Shown here: in pieces, positions 38,503-47,283 of the stretch
Position numbering within the stretch: the first letter of the stretch is position 1
Layout of the letters: each line of letters opens with the position of its first letter
DNA from: an uncultured Microbacterium sp.
GTDB lineage: Bacteria; Actinomycetota; Actinomycetes; Actinomycetales; Microbacteriaceae
NCBI GenBank assembly: GCA_913774665.1
Contig: CAJYHN010000002.1
Coordinates: 682,001 to 746,000, forward strand
DNA length: 64,000 bases
Direction of reading: 5' to 3'
Made by a program: the position numbers and the translations under genes
The notes under the pieces: generated by a model
What the model was told of the DNA's origin: nothing
What the model saw: the letters and a program-made list of their open reading frames with translations, nothing else
The model's database searches: none

Positions 38503-38873
38503 GCGGTGAGGTCCTCGTAGGCGGCGCGGTCGAGCAGGTCGGTGGGCAGGTCGCCCTCGACACGGATCTTGATGAGCCACCCGCCGGCGAAAGGCTCGGC
38601 GTTGACGAGCGAGGGGTCGTCGACCACGGCGTCGTTGACCTCGACGACCGTGCCCGTCAGCGGCGCGTAGAGCTCGCCGACCGACTTGGTCGACTCGATC
38701 TCACCGCAGACGTCACCGGCCGAGACGGCCGAGTCGGCGCCGGGCAGCTCGACGAAGACGACGTCGCCGAGCTTGTCGGCGGCGAAGTCGGTGATGCCGA
38801 CGGTGGCGATGTCGCCCTCCAGGGCGATCCACTCGTGCTCGGAGGTGTAGCTGAGGGCGGTGAGGTCGGTCAT
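38499..38873 (-). CDS. gcvH: glycine cleavage system H protein
   Basis: 124 residues. The lipoyl-lysine lies in [35 protein letters not shown] and [15 protein letters not shown] segments are canonical. Carries the aminomethyl intermediate between P, T and L proteins. Starts and ends overlap gcvT and gcvP by 4 bases each. L-protein is not encoded here. Confidence 0.97.
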
Positions 38874-40036
38874 GCGTTTCTCCGATAGAAGGGAAGGGCG
38901 GTGACGGTCGCGGGGATGCGGGTTCCGCGCACGTCGATGGACAGTTCGGTTCCGATGGCGGATGCCGCGGGGGCGACGAACGCCATGGCCACGGGGTGGC
39001 CGAGGGTGGGGCTGAGGGCGCCGCTGGTGATCTCGCCGACGGTGTCGTCGCCGTGCAGCACGGCGTACCCGGCGCGGCCCGCGCGGCGACCCTCGGAGAC
39101 GAGGCCCACGAGCACGGGGGCGTCGGCGGGACCGGACGACAGACCGTCCTTGCCGACGAAGGCCTCTTTGTCGACGGCGACGACGCGGCCGAGACCCGCC
39201 TGCGCGGGGACGATGTCGCGCGAGAGCTCGTGGCCGTACAGCGGCATGCCGGCCTCGAGGCGCAGGGTGTCGCGCGCGGCGAGGCCGCACGGCACGAGAC
39301 CCCGGTCGGCGCCCGCGGCGAGCGCGGCATCCCACAGGGCGGCGGCATGCGCGGTGGGGATCATGAGCTCGTAGCCGTCTTCGCCGGTGTACCCGGTGCG
39401 GGCGACGAACAGCGGTGCCCCGTCGAAGGTCCCCTCGGTCCAGGCGTAGTAGCCGAGCTCGTCGAGGGCGGTGCCGGTGATCTCGACCCCCGGGGTGGAG
39501 CTCAGGATGCCACGCGCCTCGGGACCCTGCAGGGCGATGAGGGCGTAGTGGTCGGTGACGTCTTCGACCGCGAGAGTTCCGGTCCCTTCGACGGGCTCCG
39601 GGACCTCGGTCGCCGGCGCGGGGACCCACGTGCGCTGAGCCAGGTCGAACGCCGAGGCCACGGCATCCCGATTACCGGCATTGGAGATGACGAGGAAGCT
39701 CTGCTCGCCCAGGCGGTAGACGATCACGTCGTCGACGATGCCGCCGCTCTCGGCGAGCACGAGCGAGTACTTGGCCTTGCCGATCTTCATGGTCGACAGG
39801 CGCCCGGCGAGCACGTAGTCGAGGAAGCCGGACGCGCTCTCGCCCTCGACACGGAACTCGGCCATGTGCGAGATGTCGAACAGGCCGGCGGCCTCGCGCA
39901 CCGCACGGTGCTCGGCGAGGTCGGAGGTGTAGCGCACGGGCATGTTCCAGCCGCCGAAGTCGGTGAACGAGGCGCCGAGGGCCTCGTGCCGATCGTTCAG
40001 CGGGGACGTGCGCGGTGGAGCGGGGGTTTCGGTCAT
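38870..40036 (-). CDS. gcvT: aminomethyltransferase (glycine cleavage T protein)
   Basis: 388 residues beginning [24 protein letters not shown]. Family blocks: [41 protein letters not shown] and [14 protein letters not shown]. Uses tetrahydrofolate to release ammonia and form methylene-THF. About residues 144-153 the sequence reads [11 protein letters not shown], an in-frame insert encoded by a 25-nt palindrome (39581-39605) that normal GcvT lacks. First gene of the operon, directly behind the tandem glycine riboswitch. Confidence 0.96.
   Translation of the reverse strand: MTETPAPPRTSPLNDRHEALGASFTDFGGWNMPVRYTSDLAEHRAVREAAGLFDISHMAEFRVEGESASGFLDYVLAGRLSTMKIGKAKYSLVLAESGGIVDDVIVYRLGEQSFLVISNAGNRDAVASAFDLAQRTWVPAPATEVPEPVEGTGTLAVEDVTDHYALIALQGPEARGILSSTPGVEITGTALDELGYYAWTEGTFDGAPLFVARTGYTGEDGYELMIPTAHAAALWDAALAAGADRGLVPCGLAARDTLRLEAGMPLYGHELSRDIVPAQAGLGRVVAVDKEAFVGKDGLSSGPADAPVLVGLVSEGRRAGRAGYAVLHGDDTVGEITSGALSPTLGHPVAMAFVAPAASAIGTELSIDVRGTRIPATVTALPFYRRNA
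39581..39605. repeat. palindromic repeat inserted in gcvT (encodes PEPVEG)
   Basis: GGTCCC ... GGGACC arms enclose CTTCGACGGGCTC-like core; read on the coding strand this gives Pro-Glu-Pro-Val-Glu-Gly. From memory, TTCGACAGGCTCAGG-type palindromes occur in many high-GC genomes and yield PEPVEG-like peptides inside proteins. Confidence 0.65.
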
Positions 40037-40088
40037 GAGTTCTGCCGTTCGCGATGACGGACAGACGCCGGGCGGCGCCTGAAGAACT

Positions 40089-40281
40089 CCCCCTCTGTCA
40101 TGGGCCTGAGAGTTTCACCGCGCGGATCGCGCGGCTTTCACCGTCGGCGGGCTCGGGGACGTGGCATCCCGAACCTCTTTCCAGAGTGGCCCGATCGACG
40201 CGGTACGCGTACCTGAGAGATTGGCGGGGAGGCTTGCTCCTTCGGTGCCCGGCTGCGTTCGCCGGAGCTCTCCCGCATCGA
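40089..40281 (-). promoter_or_regulatory. tandem glycine riboswitch upstream of gcvT
   Basis: On the minus strand two aptamers occur in series. The first starts GCGGGAGAGCTCC, has ACCGAAGGAGCAAGC and ends AATCTCTCAGG. The second has CACTCTGGAAAGAGG and GGTGAAAGCC, and ends GAAACTCTCAGG...GACAGAGGGGGAG. Both CTCTCAGG boxes and the short linker are textbook features of cooperative glycine riboswitches. It ends ~50 bases before the gcvT start, so it should switch on glycine cleavage when glycine is high. Confidence 0.95.
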
Positions 40282-40345
40282 TCATGGGGCCGGTGTGGAC
40301 TTGTGGGGTCAGCCTAGCGGAGCTTCGGCGAGCGCCGTGAGATGT

Positions 40346-40839
40346 TCAGGCGTTGTCCTGCTGGCGGAGCTCGGCGGCGTCGCCGGGGGCGAAGGGGGAC
40401 TCGCCGGCGATGAAGTAATTGCCCGGACCGGTCGAGAAGGTAAGCCCCACAACGGGACCGCCGCTGCCGCACACCACGTATGCAGGGCTTTCGACCAGAC
40501 GGACTTCCATGCCCAGTGAGCGCCAATAGTCAGCGACCTTCCGTGCGTCCGCCTCGCGATCACTGTCAGGCACGGGGGCACCGTAGGTATAGGCGTAGTT
40601 CGCCCTGTCGCCGCTCCCCGAGCCGCAGTCGCCCACCTCGGGGCGTGGCTTCGAGACCATCCCGCGACATCGAGTTGCGCGGCGCTGTCCTCGACCGTGC
40701 TGACGAGAGCGTCTCGCGCCTCCTCTGGACTCATCTTTGCCTCCTTCGAAACGCCACACGCAGAAACAATCAGCAGCGAGCCCACCAGAAGAAGCGCCGC
40801 AGACAGACGCTGAGCGCCCGCGTCAGTAACCCGCGCCAT
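40346..40839 (-). pseudogene. small lipoprotein gene broken by a frameshift
   Basis: The N-terminus from ATG 40839 is a lipoprotein signal (MARVTDAGAQRLSAALLLVGSLLIVSAC, Cys about 28) followed by KMSPEEARDALVSTVEDSAAQLDVAGW. Around 40660 the sensible reading switches frame by -1 to KPRPEVGDCGSGSGDRANYAYTYG and continues to AELRQQDNA, stop at 40346. One missing base near CGAAGCC would restore a continuous ~165-residue protein. Without it the first frame continues as nonsense. Either the gene is decayed or one base was lost in sequencing. I do not recognise a characterised family. Confidence 0.65.
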
Positions 40840-41022
40840 GTGCCAACCCTTCGATGAGAGCCCGTCGGAAGGGGGTCGGCTCAGGCGAGAGGTCAGCGAC
40901 GATTCGATGTCCCCGAGACCCTTCACCCGGGAACGGGTCTGGTCGAGCCGCTCGGCATAAGCCTCCGCAGCGGCCTGTCCGCCGACGATCTCGTCGACCG
41001 CCGCCCGCCGCGCCCGCGTCAT
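40823..41022 (-). pseudogene. remnant of a short helical protein upstream of the lipoprotein
   Basis: A frame from ATG 41022 reads MTRARRAAVDEIVGGQAAAEAYAERL and on to SSLTSRLS. A second frame, again offset by -1, continues PEPTPFRRALIEGLAHGAGY and stops at 40823, overlapping the lipoprotein start by 17 bases. Together they would form a ~66-residue protein, but neither frame alone does. The evidence is modest; an AAGGAG lies upstream but too far from the ATG. Confidence 0.3.
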
Positions 41023-41041
41023 CGTCACCCGTGTCGGTGCG

Positions 41042-41272
41042 CTCCTTTCGCCCTCGCCGACGGCGCGGTCCGGCATCGCCGACCTGCTCACGGCGCGCGA
41101 GTGGGCCGTCGCCAGCGCCGCCGCCACACGCGCACGCAACCGCGAGATCGCGGAGAGCCTGGGCCTGTCGCACCGCACGGTCGAGAACCATCTCGCCGCC
41201 GTCTATCGCAAGCTCGGCGTGAGCGGGCGGGATGAACTCCGCGAGGTCGTCACCGCCGCAGCGACCGCGTGA
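41042..41272 (+). pseudogene. headless LuxR-type HTH fragment
   Basis: The frame LTAREWAVASAAATRARNREIAESLGLS continuing HRTVENHLAAVYRKLGVSGRDEL to a TGA at 41272 is an unmistakable C-terminal LuxR/NarL HTH domain (61 codons from 41087). No start codon and no N-terminal part of a regulator lie in frame before it. The upstream DNA is occupied by a minus-strand remnant. It is the tail of a lost regulator gene. Confidence 0.8.
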
Positions 41273-41335
41273 CCTCTCGTCGCGCACGGGTGACGGCCCT
41301 CGACGCGTGACGCGGCCGCCGACGGGCGGGCTCCG

Positions 41336-42511
41336 TCAGCCCCGCGTGCAGTTCCCGGATGCCACGGGTGCCGACAACGAGCCCATCTGAGCCATTACGG
41401 GCTCGAGTTCGGCGGGGGTCATGGCGTAGCCGACGTTGTCGTCGGTGTCGGATCGGGCGAAGACGATCCCCGCCACCTGACCGGACGTCGTCAGCAGCGG
41501 GCCGCCCGAGTTACCCGGCCGGACGACCCCGGCCAGAGCGTAGATGTCGCGCGGGGCTGAGGAATCGTCGTAGATGTCGGGCACCGGAACCGTGCCCTCC
41601 GACAGGATCTGCGCGCTCCCCGAGGTGAAGGGGCCACCACCGGGGTACCCCTGCACGACGGCGGGGGAACCGACGGCGAGCGTCTGCGCGATCGGCAGGG
41701 AGGCGGCATCCAACTGGTCCACCGAGATCACCGCGATGTCATCCACCGGGTCGAAGTACACCACGCGTCCCTCTCGCGCCGGGCGACCCGGCAGCTCGAC
41801 CAGCGGCGTGTCCACGCCGGCGACGACGTGGGCGTTGGTGACGACGCGGCCGTCGGCGACCACGAAGCCCGACCCGCTCGAGGTGATGCCGCAGGCGTAG
41901 GCGGTGCCCGAGATCCGCGCCACCGACTGCGCCGCCTGAGTCAGGGCGGGGTCGTCGAGGGCGATGCTCGGGGTCGTCGGGACCGGGCCGATCTGGATGA
42001 GCTCACCCAGGCGAGGGATGCCGTCGGCGAAGATCGTTCCGCGCAGGTCGGCGAGCGCTCCGCGCACAGGCGCCGGGGTGAGGTCGTCGATCGTGCGCAC
42101 CACGGTCGAGGAGCCGAGCGCGGCGGAGACGACGGGCACGCCGACCGGGGTCAGGGAGCCCGCGACGAACGAGATCGTGAGGGCGGCGGCGGCCACGTTC
42201 ACCACCCCGCCGAGGAGGCGCTCGGGCACGCGCAGCTTGATCCGGTCGGCGCCGCGCCGGAAGACGTTGCCGACGGCGCTGCCGAGACCCGAGCCGATCA
42301 GGAGCAGGAGGATTCCCGCGCCGATCATGGCGGGTCCTCGCCAAGCGAGGTCGGTGACCCACTGCCCCACGAACGGAAGCACCCAGTAGGCGGCGACCGC
42401 CCCGAGCGCGAGGCCCGCGAAGAAGCCGATGGTGGCGAGGAAGCCCCGCGAGAGCCCCACGGCGAGTGCGACCGCCAGAAGGGCGATCAGGGCGATGTCG
42501 ACGATCGGCAT
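41336..42511 (-). CDS. MarP-like membrane-anchored serine protease (CvpA plus trypsin domain)
   Basis: 391 residues from ATG 42511 (MPIVDIALIALLAVALAVGLSRGF), AGGAGG upstream. Four N-terminal spans form a CvpA/colicin V-type domain (~1-125). A trypsin-like domain follows, with VVTNAHVVAG (His), DPVDDIAVISVD (Asp) and VRPGNSGGPLLT (Ser). Two Cys, in TAYACGITS and in SGNCTRG at the C-terminus, match the positions I recall for the regulatory disulfide of mycobacterial MarP. That enzyme sits in the membrane with its protease domain outside and supports acid and oxidative stress resistance. Divergent from nrtR. Confidence 0.9.
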   Translation of the reverse strand: MPIVDIALIALLAVALAVGLSRGFLATIGFFAGLALGAVAAYWVLPFVGQWVTDLAWRGPAMIGAGILLLLIGSGLGSAVGNVFRRGADRIKLRVPERLLGGVVNVAAAALTISFVAGSLTPVGVPVVSAALGSSTVVRTIDDLTPAPVRGALADLRGTIFADGIPRLGELIQIGPVPTTPSIALDDPALTQAAQSVARISGTAYACGITSSGSGFVVADGRVVTNAHVVAGVDTPLVELPGRPAREGRVVYFDPVDDIAVISVDQLDAASLPIAQTLAVGSPAVVQGYPGGGPFTSGSAQILSEGTVPVPDIYDDSSAPRDIYALAGVVRPGNSGGPLLTTSGQVAGIVFARSDTDDNVGYAMTPAELEPVMAQMGSLSAPVASGNCTRG

Positions 42512-42596
42512 CCGACCTCCTGTGTTCGCTTCGAGGCTAGAACGCCCGTCTGAGAGAACCCTTTCGACGCGCTGGGCCGTGCGCGCCTGTGCGGTC

Positions 42597-42654
42597 GTGG
42601 CCCCGGGGGCGCCTGAGGTGGCCCCGGGGCGTGAAACGTGGTCCCGGGGCCCCG
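42597..42654. repeat. three imperfect tandem copies of a GTGGCCCCGGGG unit
   Basis: GTGGCCCCGGGG begins at 42597 and 42618, and GTGGTCCCGGGG at 42638 (periods 21 and 20). It lies in the 259-bp gap between divergent marP-like and nrtR genes. Very GC-rich and self-complementary (CCCCGGGG). Confidence 0.6.
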
Positions 42655-42730
42655 CCGGGCGCCCCACCACGCCGTCCGCCCCGCTACGCGCCCCACCCCG
42701 AGGCCCCCATCACCGAATCCCCCCTTCGGG

Positions 42731-42747
42731 TCTAAATGACACTAAGA
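42731..42747. promoter_or_regulatory. candidate NrtR operator
   Basis: TCTAAATGACACTAAGA is an imperfect palindrome (TCT.A.TG.CA.T.AGA) 24 bp before the nrtR start. It stands out as AT-rich in a GC-rich gap. NrtR sites known from other bacteria contain similar TGACA-type cores (from memory). Confidence 0.6.
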
Positions 42748-42770
42748 TCGATCCCGGAGATATGGTCACC

Positions 42771-43496
42771 ATGACACGAACCCCTCAGCCCGAGTCCCGC
42801 GGCGCCGATGTGCGCGTCGCGGTGTCGACCGTGATCTTCAGCGTGCGCCGCGACTCCGACGACGAGCCGGTGCTGTCGCTCCCGCTCGTCCGCCGCACGC
42901 GCGACCCGTTCGACGGCCGGTGGGCGCTCCCCGGGGGATGGCTGGATGCCGCCGAGGGCCTCGACACCGCGGCATCCCGAACCCTCGCCGAGACGACCGG
43001 CCTCACCCCCAGCTACCTCGAGCAGCTGTATGCGTTCGGGGCGGTCGACCGCTCCCCCACCCGGGTGGTGTCGATCGTGTACTGGGCGCTGCTGCGCTCC
43101 GACGAGGTCGACGCGCAGGTCGCCGCGCACGCCCGCGAGGGCGACGCCCCCGAGAACGTCGAGTGGTTCGACGCGACCGATCTCCCGGCCCTCGCCTTCG
43201 ACCACAACGACATCGTCGAGTACACGCTGTGGCGCCTGCGCAACAAGGTCGGGTACAGCCGCATCGCCCACGGCCTCCTGCCCGACGAGTTCACCCTCGC
43301 GGACCTCCGCGAAGTGACCGAGTCGATCCTCGGCAAGCGCCTCGACCCGGCGAACTTCCGCCGCCAGGTCGACACGTCCGACACCCTCATCCCGACCGAG
43401 CGCTTCCGCACCGGAAGCCACCGACCCGCCCGCCTCTACCGCTACAACCGCGACGTGGAGCTCGCCGACCGCGGCCCGCTCCCGTCCCGTCACTGA
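42771..43496 (+). CDS. nrtR: NrtR-type regulator (degenerate Nudix domain plus winged helix)
   Basis: 241 residues from ATG 42771 (an ATG at 42762 is also possible). The Nudix region (~15-145) has PFDGRWALPGGWLDAAEGLDTAASRTLAETTGL. The catalytic Glu positions of the Nudix box (REuxEE) are Thr here, as expected for NrtR sensors that bind ADP-ribose or NAD derivatives instead of cleaving them. The C-terminal winged-helix part includes DEFTLADLREVTESILGKRLDPANFRR. It precedes nadA by 12 bp and should repress the nad operon and itself. Confidence 0.88.
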   Translation: MTRTPQPESRGADVRVAVSTVIFSVRRDSDDEPVLSLPLVRRTRDPFDGRWALPGGWLDAAEGLDTAASRTLAETTGLTPSYLEQLYAFGAVDRSPTRVVSIVYWALLRSDEVDAQVAAHAREGDAPENVEWFDATDLPALAFDHNDIVEYTLWRLRNKVGYSRIAHGLLPDEFTLADLREVTESILGKRLDPANFRRQVDTSDTLIPTERFRTGSHRPARLYRYNRDVELADRGPLPSRH

Positions 43497-43508
43497 TCGG
43501 AAACGCCC

Positions 43509-44840
43509 ATGTCCGCCACCCCTCTCACCCTGCAGCCCCGCCCCGCGATCGACCCGAGCGTCGACCACGCGATCCAAGCGATCGTCTCGGGCGCCTCGAC
43601 CGACGCGACCTGCACGACCGACCTCGCCGTCGGCCCCTGGGACTTCGACACGCGCCCCGGCTACGGCCCGGGCTCGTCGATGGGCGATGTCATCCCCACG
43701 GGGGCACCGCGCCAGGGCGAGCTGCCGCAGGAGTACCGCGAGGCGTCCGACGACGAGCTCGATGCCCGCGTCCGCGCGGCGAAGGCGACGCTCGGTGACC
43801 GGGTCGTCGTGCTCGGGCACTTCTACCAGCGCGAAGAGGTCGTGCGCCACGCCGACTACGTGGGCGACTCGTTCCAGCTCGCCAACGCCGCGAAGGAGCG
43901 CCCCGAGGCCGAGGCGATCGTGTTCTGCGGCGTGCATTTCATGGCCGAGACCGCCGACCTCCTCTCGCGCCCCGATCAGGCGGTCATCCTGCCGAACCTC
44001 GCCGCGGGCTGCTCGATGGCCGACATGGCCGACATCGACCAGGTCGAGGAGTGCTGGGAGCAGCTCGAAGACGTGCTCGGAGACCTCGAGACCCCGGATG
44101 CCGAGGGCTTGGTCCCCGTGATCCCGGTGACGTACATGAACTCCTCCGCCGCCATCAAGGGCTTCGTCGGTCGTCACGGCGGCATCGTCTGCACCTCGTC
44201 GAACGCGCGGACGGTGCTCGAGTGGGCGTTCGCGCGCGGCCGCCGCGTGCTGTTCTTCCCCGACCAGCACCTGGGCCGCAACACGGCGAAGGCGATGGGC
44301 GTGCCCCTCGAGCAGATGCCGATGTGGAACCCGCGCAAGCCGCTCGGCGGCTCCACGGCCGAGGTGATCGAAGACAGCCGCGTGATCCTCTGGCACGGCT
44401 TCTGCTCGGTGCACCGCCGCTTCACCGTCGACCAGATCGACAAGGCCCGAGCCGAACACCCGGGCGTGCGCGTGATCGTGCACCCCGAGTGCCCGATGGA
44501 CGTGGTCGACGCCGCCGACGAGGCCGGCTCGACCGACATCATCCGCAAGGCCATCGCCGCGGCGACCGAGCCCACGACCTTCGCGGTCGGCACCGAGATC
44601 AACCTCGTGCAGCGCCTGGCCGCCCAGTACCCGCAGCATGAGATCTTCTGCCTCGACCCCGTGGTGTGCCCGTGCTCGACGATGTACCGCATCCACCCGG
44701 GCTACCTGGCGTGGGTGCTCGAATCGCTCGTCGCGGGCGAGGTCGTCAACCGCATCACCGTCCCCGCAGACGTGGCCGAGCCCGCGACCGTCGCCCTCGA
44801 GCGCATGCTCGCGGCCAAGCCGAACGGCGCGGTGAAGTGA
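43509..44840 (+). CDS. nadA: quinolinate synthase
   Basis: 443 residues. NadA blocks: VVLGHFYQREEVVRHADYVGDSFQLA, CGVHFMAETADLL, LPNLAAGCSMADMAD, HPECPMDV and CPCSTMYRIHP. The conserved Cys residues bind the [4Fe-4S] cluster. Condenses iminoaspartate with dihydroxyacetone phosphate to quinolinate. The N-terminal ~90 residues are the longer actinobacterial form. The nadB GTG overlaps its stop. Confidence 0.96.
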   Translation: MSATPLTLQPRPAIDPSVDHAIQAIVSGASTDATCTTDLAVGPWDFDTRPGYGPGSSMGDVIPTGAPRQGELPQEYREASDDELDARVRAAKATLGDRVVVLGHFYQREEVVRHADYVGDSFQLANAAKERPEAEAIVFCGVHFMAETADLLSRPDQAVILPNLAAGCSMADMADIDQVEECWEQLEDVLGDLETPDAEGLVPVIPVTYMNSSAAIKGFVGRHGGIVCTSSNARTVLEWAFARGRRVLFFPDQHLGRNTAKAMGVPLEQMPMWNPRKPLGGSTAEVIEDSRVILWHGFCSVHRRFTVDQIDKARAEHPGVRVIVHPECPMDVVDAADEAGSTDIIRKAIAAATEPTTFAVGTEINLVQRLAAQYPQHEIFCLDPVVCPCSTMYRIHPGYLAWVLESLVAGEVVNRITVPADVAEPATVALERMLAAKPNGAVK

Positions 44841-46432
44841 CCGCCGTCGTCGTGGTGGGCAGCGGCATCGCCGGTCTCACGGCGGCGCTGCACGCGGCGG
44901 AGTCCGGATGCCGTGTCACGGTCGTGACGAAGGGCGCCCTGCCCGACACCAACACGCGGTGGGCGCAGGGCGGGATCGCGGCGGTGACCTCCCCCGCCGA
45001 CACCGTGGCCTCGCACGCCGCCGACACGCTCACGGCCGGCGCGGGCCTGAACGATCCGGATGCCATCGACGTGCTCGTCGGCGAGGGCCTTGCCCGCATC
45101 GCCGAGCTCGTCGAGCGGGGTGTGGACTTCGATCGCGCCGCGGACGGCGACTACTCGCGCGGGCTGGAGGCGGCTCACGCCGTCGCGCGCGTGCTGCACG
45201 CGCGCGGGGACGCGACGGGAGCGGCGATCCAGGCCGCTCTCGGCGGAGCTGTTCGGGCCACGGGAATCGAGCTGCGCGAGCACGCGATGCTGCGCGACCT
45301 GCTGCTCGCGAACGGACGCGTCGTCGGCATCGAGCTCGCCGACGGCGAGCGCCTTCCCGCCGACGCGGTGATCCTCGCCACCGGTGGGGCCGGTCAGCTG
45401 TACGCGCACACCACCAACCCGTCCGGCGCGACCGCCGACGGCATCGCCGCGGCGATCCGCGCGGGTGCCGCCGTGGCCGACCTCGAGTTCGTGCAGTTCC
45501 ACCCGACGGCCCTGGCCGTGGGCGAGCCGTTCCTCGTGTCGGAGGCCGTGCGCGGAGAGGGGGCGACCCTCATCGACGACAGCGGCCGCCGCTTCGCCTT
45601 CGACGCCCACCCCGACGGCGAGCTCGCCCCGCGCGATGTCGTGGCCCGCGCCAATGCGCGCGCGATGGCCGCGCAGGGCGGTCGCCCGGTGCGTCTCGAC
45701 GCCACCGTGATCGGCGGCGAACGCCTCGCTCAGCGGTTCCCCACGATCGACGCGGCCGTGCGCGAGCGAGGCCTCGACTGGGGCCGCGAGCCGATCCCGG
45801 TGACCCCCGCCGCGCACTACCTGATGGGCGGGGTCGTGACCGACCTCGACGGTCGCACGACGGTTCCCGGGCTCTACGCGGTCGGCGAGACCGCCCGCAC
45901 GGGCGTGCACGGCGCCAACCGCCTGGCGTCCAACTCCCTGCTCGAGGGCGCGGTGTTCGGCGCGCGCGCCGGCGAGGCGGTGGGCCGCGACACGGTCTGG
46001 CCCGTCGCGCCCGACGCCCCGACTGTTCTCCGACAGGCTCCGGATGCCGTGACCCCGCCCTTCACCCGCGCGGCGTTGCAGGAGCTGATGTGGACCGACG
46101 CGGGACTCGTGCGCGACGCCGCCGGCCTCACCCGGGCAGCCGGGATCCTCGCCGCGTGGCGCTCCGCCGCCGCACCCGCGGATGTCGAAGACGCCAACCT
46201 GCTGCTCGTCGCCTCGCACGTGGTGGATGCGGCGCTGAAGCGCACGGTCTCCGTCGGCGCGCACTTCCGGTCCGACTCCCCGGTTACCTCCCCTGCGGTC
46301 GACACAATCGCGGCCGACGCGAACTCGTCCGCACCCGCGACCGGCACCGACCCGCACGTCGCCCCACCCGCCCACGCGACCGCCGCCGTGGCATCCACCC
46401 CCTCCTCCCCCTCGAAGGTGCTCGCATGCTGA
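44837..46432 (+). CDS. nadB: L-aspartate oxidase
   Basis: 531 residues from a GTG overlapping nadA (GTGA). FAD-binding opening VVVVGSGIAGLTAALHAAE; TNTRWAQGGIAAV; HPTALAVGEPFLVSEAVRGEGA; TPAAHYLMGGVVTDLDGRT; GANRLASNSLLEGAVFG. Oxidises aspartate to iminoaspartate for NadA. The last ~50 residues (from SDSPVTSPAVD) are Ala/Pro/Ser/Thr-rich, unlike the helical end of other NadB proteins, and overlap the nadC start by 7 bases. Confidence 0.95.
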   Translation: MTAVVVVGSGIAGLTAALHAAESGCRVTVVTKGALPDTNTRWAQGGIAAVTSPADTVASHAADTLTAGAGLNDPDAIDVLVGEGLARIAELVERGVDFDRAADGDYSRGLEAAHAVARVLHARGDATGAAIQAALGGAVRATGIELREHAMLRDLLLANGRVVGIELADGERLPADAVILATGGAGQLYAHTTNPSGATADGIAAAIRAGAAVADLEFVQFHPTALAVGEPFLVSEAVRGEGATLIDDSGRRFAFDAHPDGELAPRDVVARANARAMAAQGGRPVRLDATVIGGERLAQRFPTIDAAVRERGLDWGREPIPVTPAAHYLMGGVVTDLDGRTTVPGLYAVGETARTGVHGANRLASNSLLEGAVFGARAGEAVGRDTVWPVAPDAPTVLRQAPDAVTPPFTRAALQELMWTDAGLVRDAAGLTRAAGILAAWRSAAAPADVEDANLLLVASHVVDAALKRTVSVGAHFRSDSPVTSPAVDTIAADANSSAPATGTDPHVAPPAHATAAVASTPSSPSKVLAC

Positions 46433-47283
46433 CCCGTTCCGCCATCGACCGCGTCGTCACGGCCGCTCTCGACGAAGACGCTCCCTGGGGAGACCTGACG
46501 AGCGAGACCCTCATCCCCGAGAACGCCGTCGCGCGCGCCGAGCTCGTGGCGCGGGTCGAGGGCGTGTTCAGCGGGGCGGCGGTGTTCGCGGCCGCCTTCA
46601 CCCTCACCGACCCGTCGACCTCGGTAAAGCAGCTCGTCAGCGACGGCGAGCGGTTCTCGCCCGGTGACACGCTCGCGGTGGTCACCGGTCCCGCCCGTGC
46701 GGTGCTGACCGCCGAGCGGATCGGCCTGAACTTCGTGCAGCGAATGTCGGGCATCGCGACCCTCACCGCCCGCTACGTCGCCGAGGTCGCCCACACCGGT
46801 GCGCGCATCGTCGACACGCGCAAGACCACGCCCGGCCTCCGCGCGATCGAGCGACAGGCGGTGCGCGACGGCGGCGGCCACAACCACCGGTTCTCGCTGT
46901 CGGATGCCGTGATGGCCAAGGACAACCACCTCGCGGTGCTCACCGCTCAGGGACTGTCCGTCACCCAGGCCCTGGAGGGCGCGATCGCCCGACTCCCCCA
47001 CACCACGCACGTCGAGGTCGAGGTCGACCGTCTCGACCAGATCGACGCGGTGCTCGCGGCGGGGGTCGGCACGATCATGCTCGACAACTTCTCGCTCGAC
47101 GACCTGCGCACCGGCGTCGCCCGCATCGCCGGCGCGGCCCAGGTCGAGGCGTCCGGAGGCGTGAGTCTCGAAACCGTCCGCGCGATCGCCGAGACCGGCG
47201 TCGACGTCATCTCGGTCGGGGCGCTCACCCACTCGGCATCCGCCCTCGACCTCGGGCTCGACATCCGCATCGAGACGGCGTGA
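46426..47283 (+). CDS. nadC: nicotinate-nucleotide pyrophosphorylase (carboxylating)
   Basis: 285 residues. Blocks: ALDEDAPWGDLTSETL, ERIGLNFVQRMSGIAT, VDTRKTTPGLRAIERQAVRDGGGHNHRFSLSDAVMAKDNH in outline, and EASGGVSLETVRAIAETGVDVISVGALTHS. Converts quinolinate and PRPP to nicotinate mononucleotide. Overlaps nadB and the following desulfurase gene. Confidence 0.96.
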   Translation: MLTRSAIDRVVTAALDEDAPWGDLTSETLIPENAVARAELVARVEGVFSGAAVFAAAFTLTDPSTSVKQLVSDGERFSPGDTLAVVTGPARAVLTAERIGLNFVQRMSGIATLTARYVAEVAHTGARIVDTRKTTPGLRAIERQAVRDGGGHNHRFSLSDAVMAKDNHLAVLTAQGLSVTQALEGAIARLPHTTHVEVEVDRLDQIDAVLAAGVGTIMLDNFSLDDLRTGVARIAGAAQVEASGGVSLETVRAIAETGVDVISVGALTHSASALDLGLDIRIETA

